Shown here one piece after another: positions 18,844 through 18,854 of a stretch of DNA of 18,854 nt; the first letter of the stretch is position 1, and every line of letters begins with the position of its first letter. This stretch comes from 2-02-FULL-38-15 sp964645555. GTDB taxonomy: Bacteria; Patescibacteriota; Microgenomatia; Daviesbacterales; UBA10151. Position numbers and translations under genes: made by a program. The DNA is taken from positions 1-18,854 of the forward strand of contig CAZYBP010000014.1 of assembly GCA_964645555.1 (NCBI GenBank). Direction: 5' to 3'. The notes below the pieces were generated by a model that did not search any database, had not been told where the DNA came from, and was given only the letters and a program-made list of their open reading frames with translations.

Positions 18844-18854
18844 GTAGGAAAATT

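Overview
This window looks like a piece of a small, AT-rich bacterial genome of the Candidate Phyla Radiation (Patescibacteria), most likely a Microgenomates-type lineage, assembled from a metagenome. The reasons are the very tight packing, a minimal EF-Ts, a trigger factor without its prolyl-isomerase domain, a secreted DUF5667-like protein, a ribosomal/rseP cluster that has lost pyrH, uppS, cdsA and dxr, and a 10-N scaffold gap. TGA is used as a normal stop (positions 748-750 and 10114-10116), so the UGA-glycine code of Gracilibacteria/SR1 is not in use. The placement is inference; no rRNA or marker tree is available here.

Every chromosomal gene lies on the minus strand; the only plus-strand gene is the transposase of an insertion sequence. 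In the direction of transcription (right to left): (1) dcd, a dUTPase-like dcd paralogue, thyA and folA (18794-16055) form a dTMP synthesis module. (2) rpsB, tsf, frr, rseP and a DUF5667-like exported protein (15969-12107) form a translation/membrane-protease cluster with a good promoter and a candidate pseudoknot in the rpsB leader. (3) proS and an 80-residue orphan (12073-10114). (4) tig and a HIT-family gene (10069-8606). (5) rpsU, yqeY, ybeY and dnaX (8560-5904). (6) An intact 1293-bp insertion sequence at 4601-5893, with TAAGG target duplications and two iterated binding-site-like repeats at each end. (7) glyA, folD (interrupted by the Ns), ybaB, an 84-residue orphan, recR, a Q-rich coiled-coil gene broken by a TAA, and the start of cysS (4557-1).

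The genes work together in two main themes. Dcd, the dUTPase-like protein, ThyA and FolA make dTMP from dCTP and recycle the folate, while GlyA and FolD supply and interconvert the one-carbon folates. The rest is core information processing: clamp loader, recombination mediators, ribosomal proteins, translation and recycling factors, tRNA synthetases, rRNA maturation and a ribosome-bound chaperone.

The most interesting signals outside the genes are heptanucleotide (7-bp period) repeats that lie inside reading frames of dnaX, thyA and dcd, the double terminal repeats of the insertion sequence, the candidate rpsB leader pseudoknot, the unusually strong but distant Shine-Dalgarno of rpsU, and several -10 boxes so close to start codons that near-leaderless mRNAs are expected. 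I see no tRNA, rRNA, CRISPR array or defence system. I found no wholly new multi-gene system.
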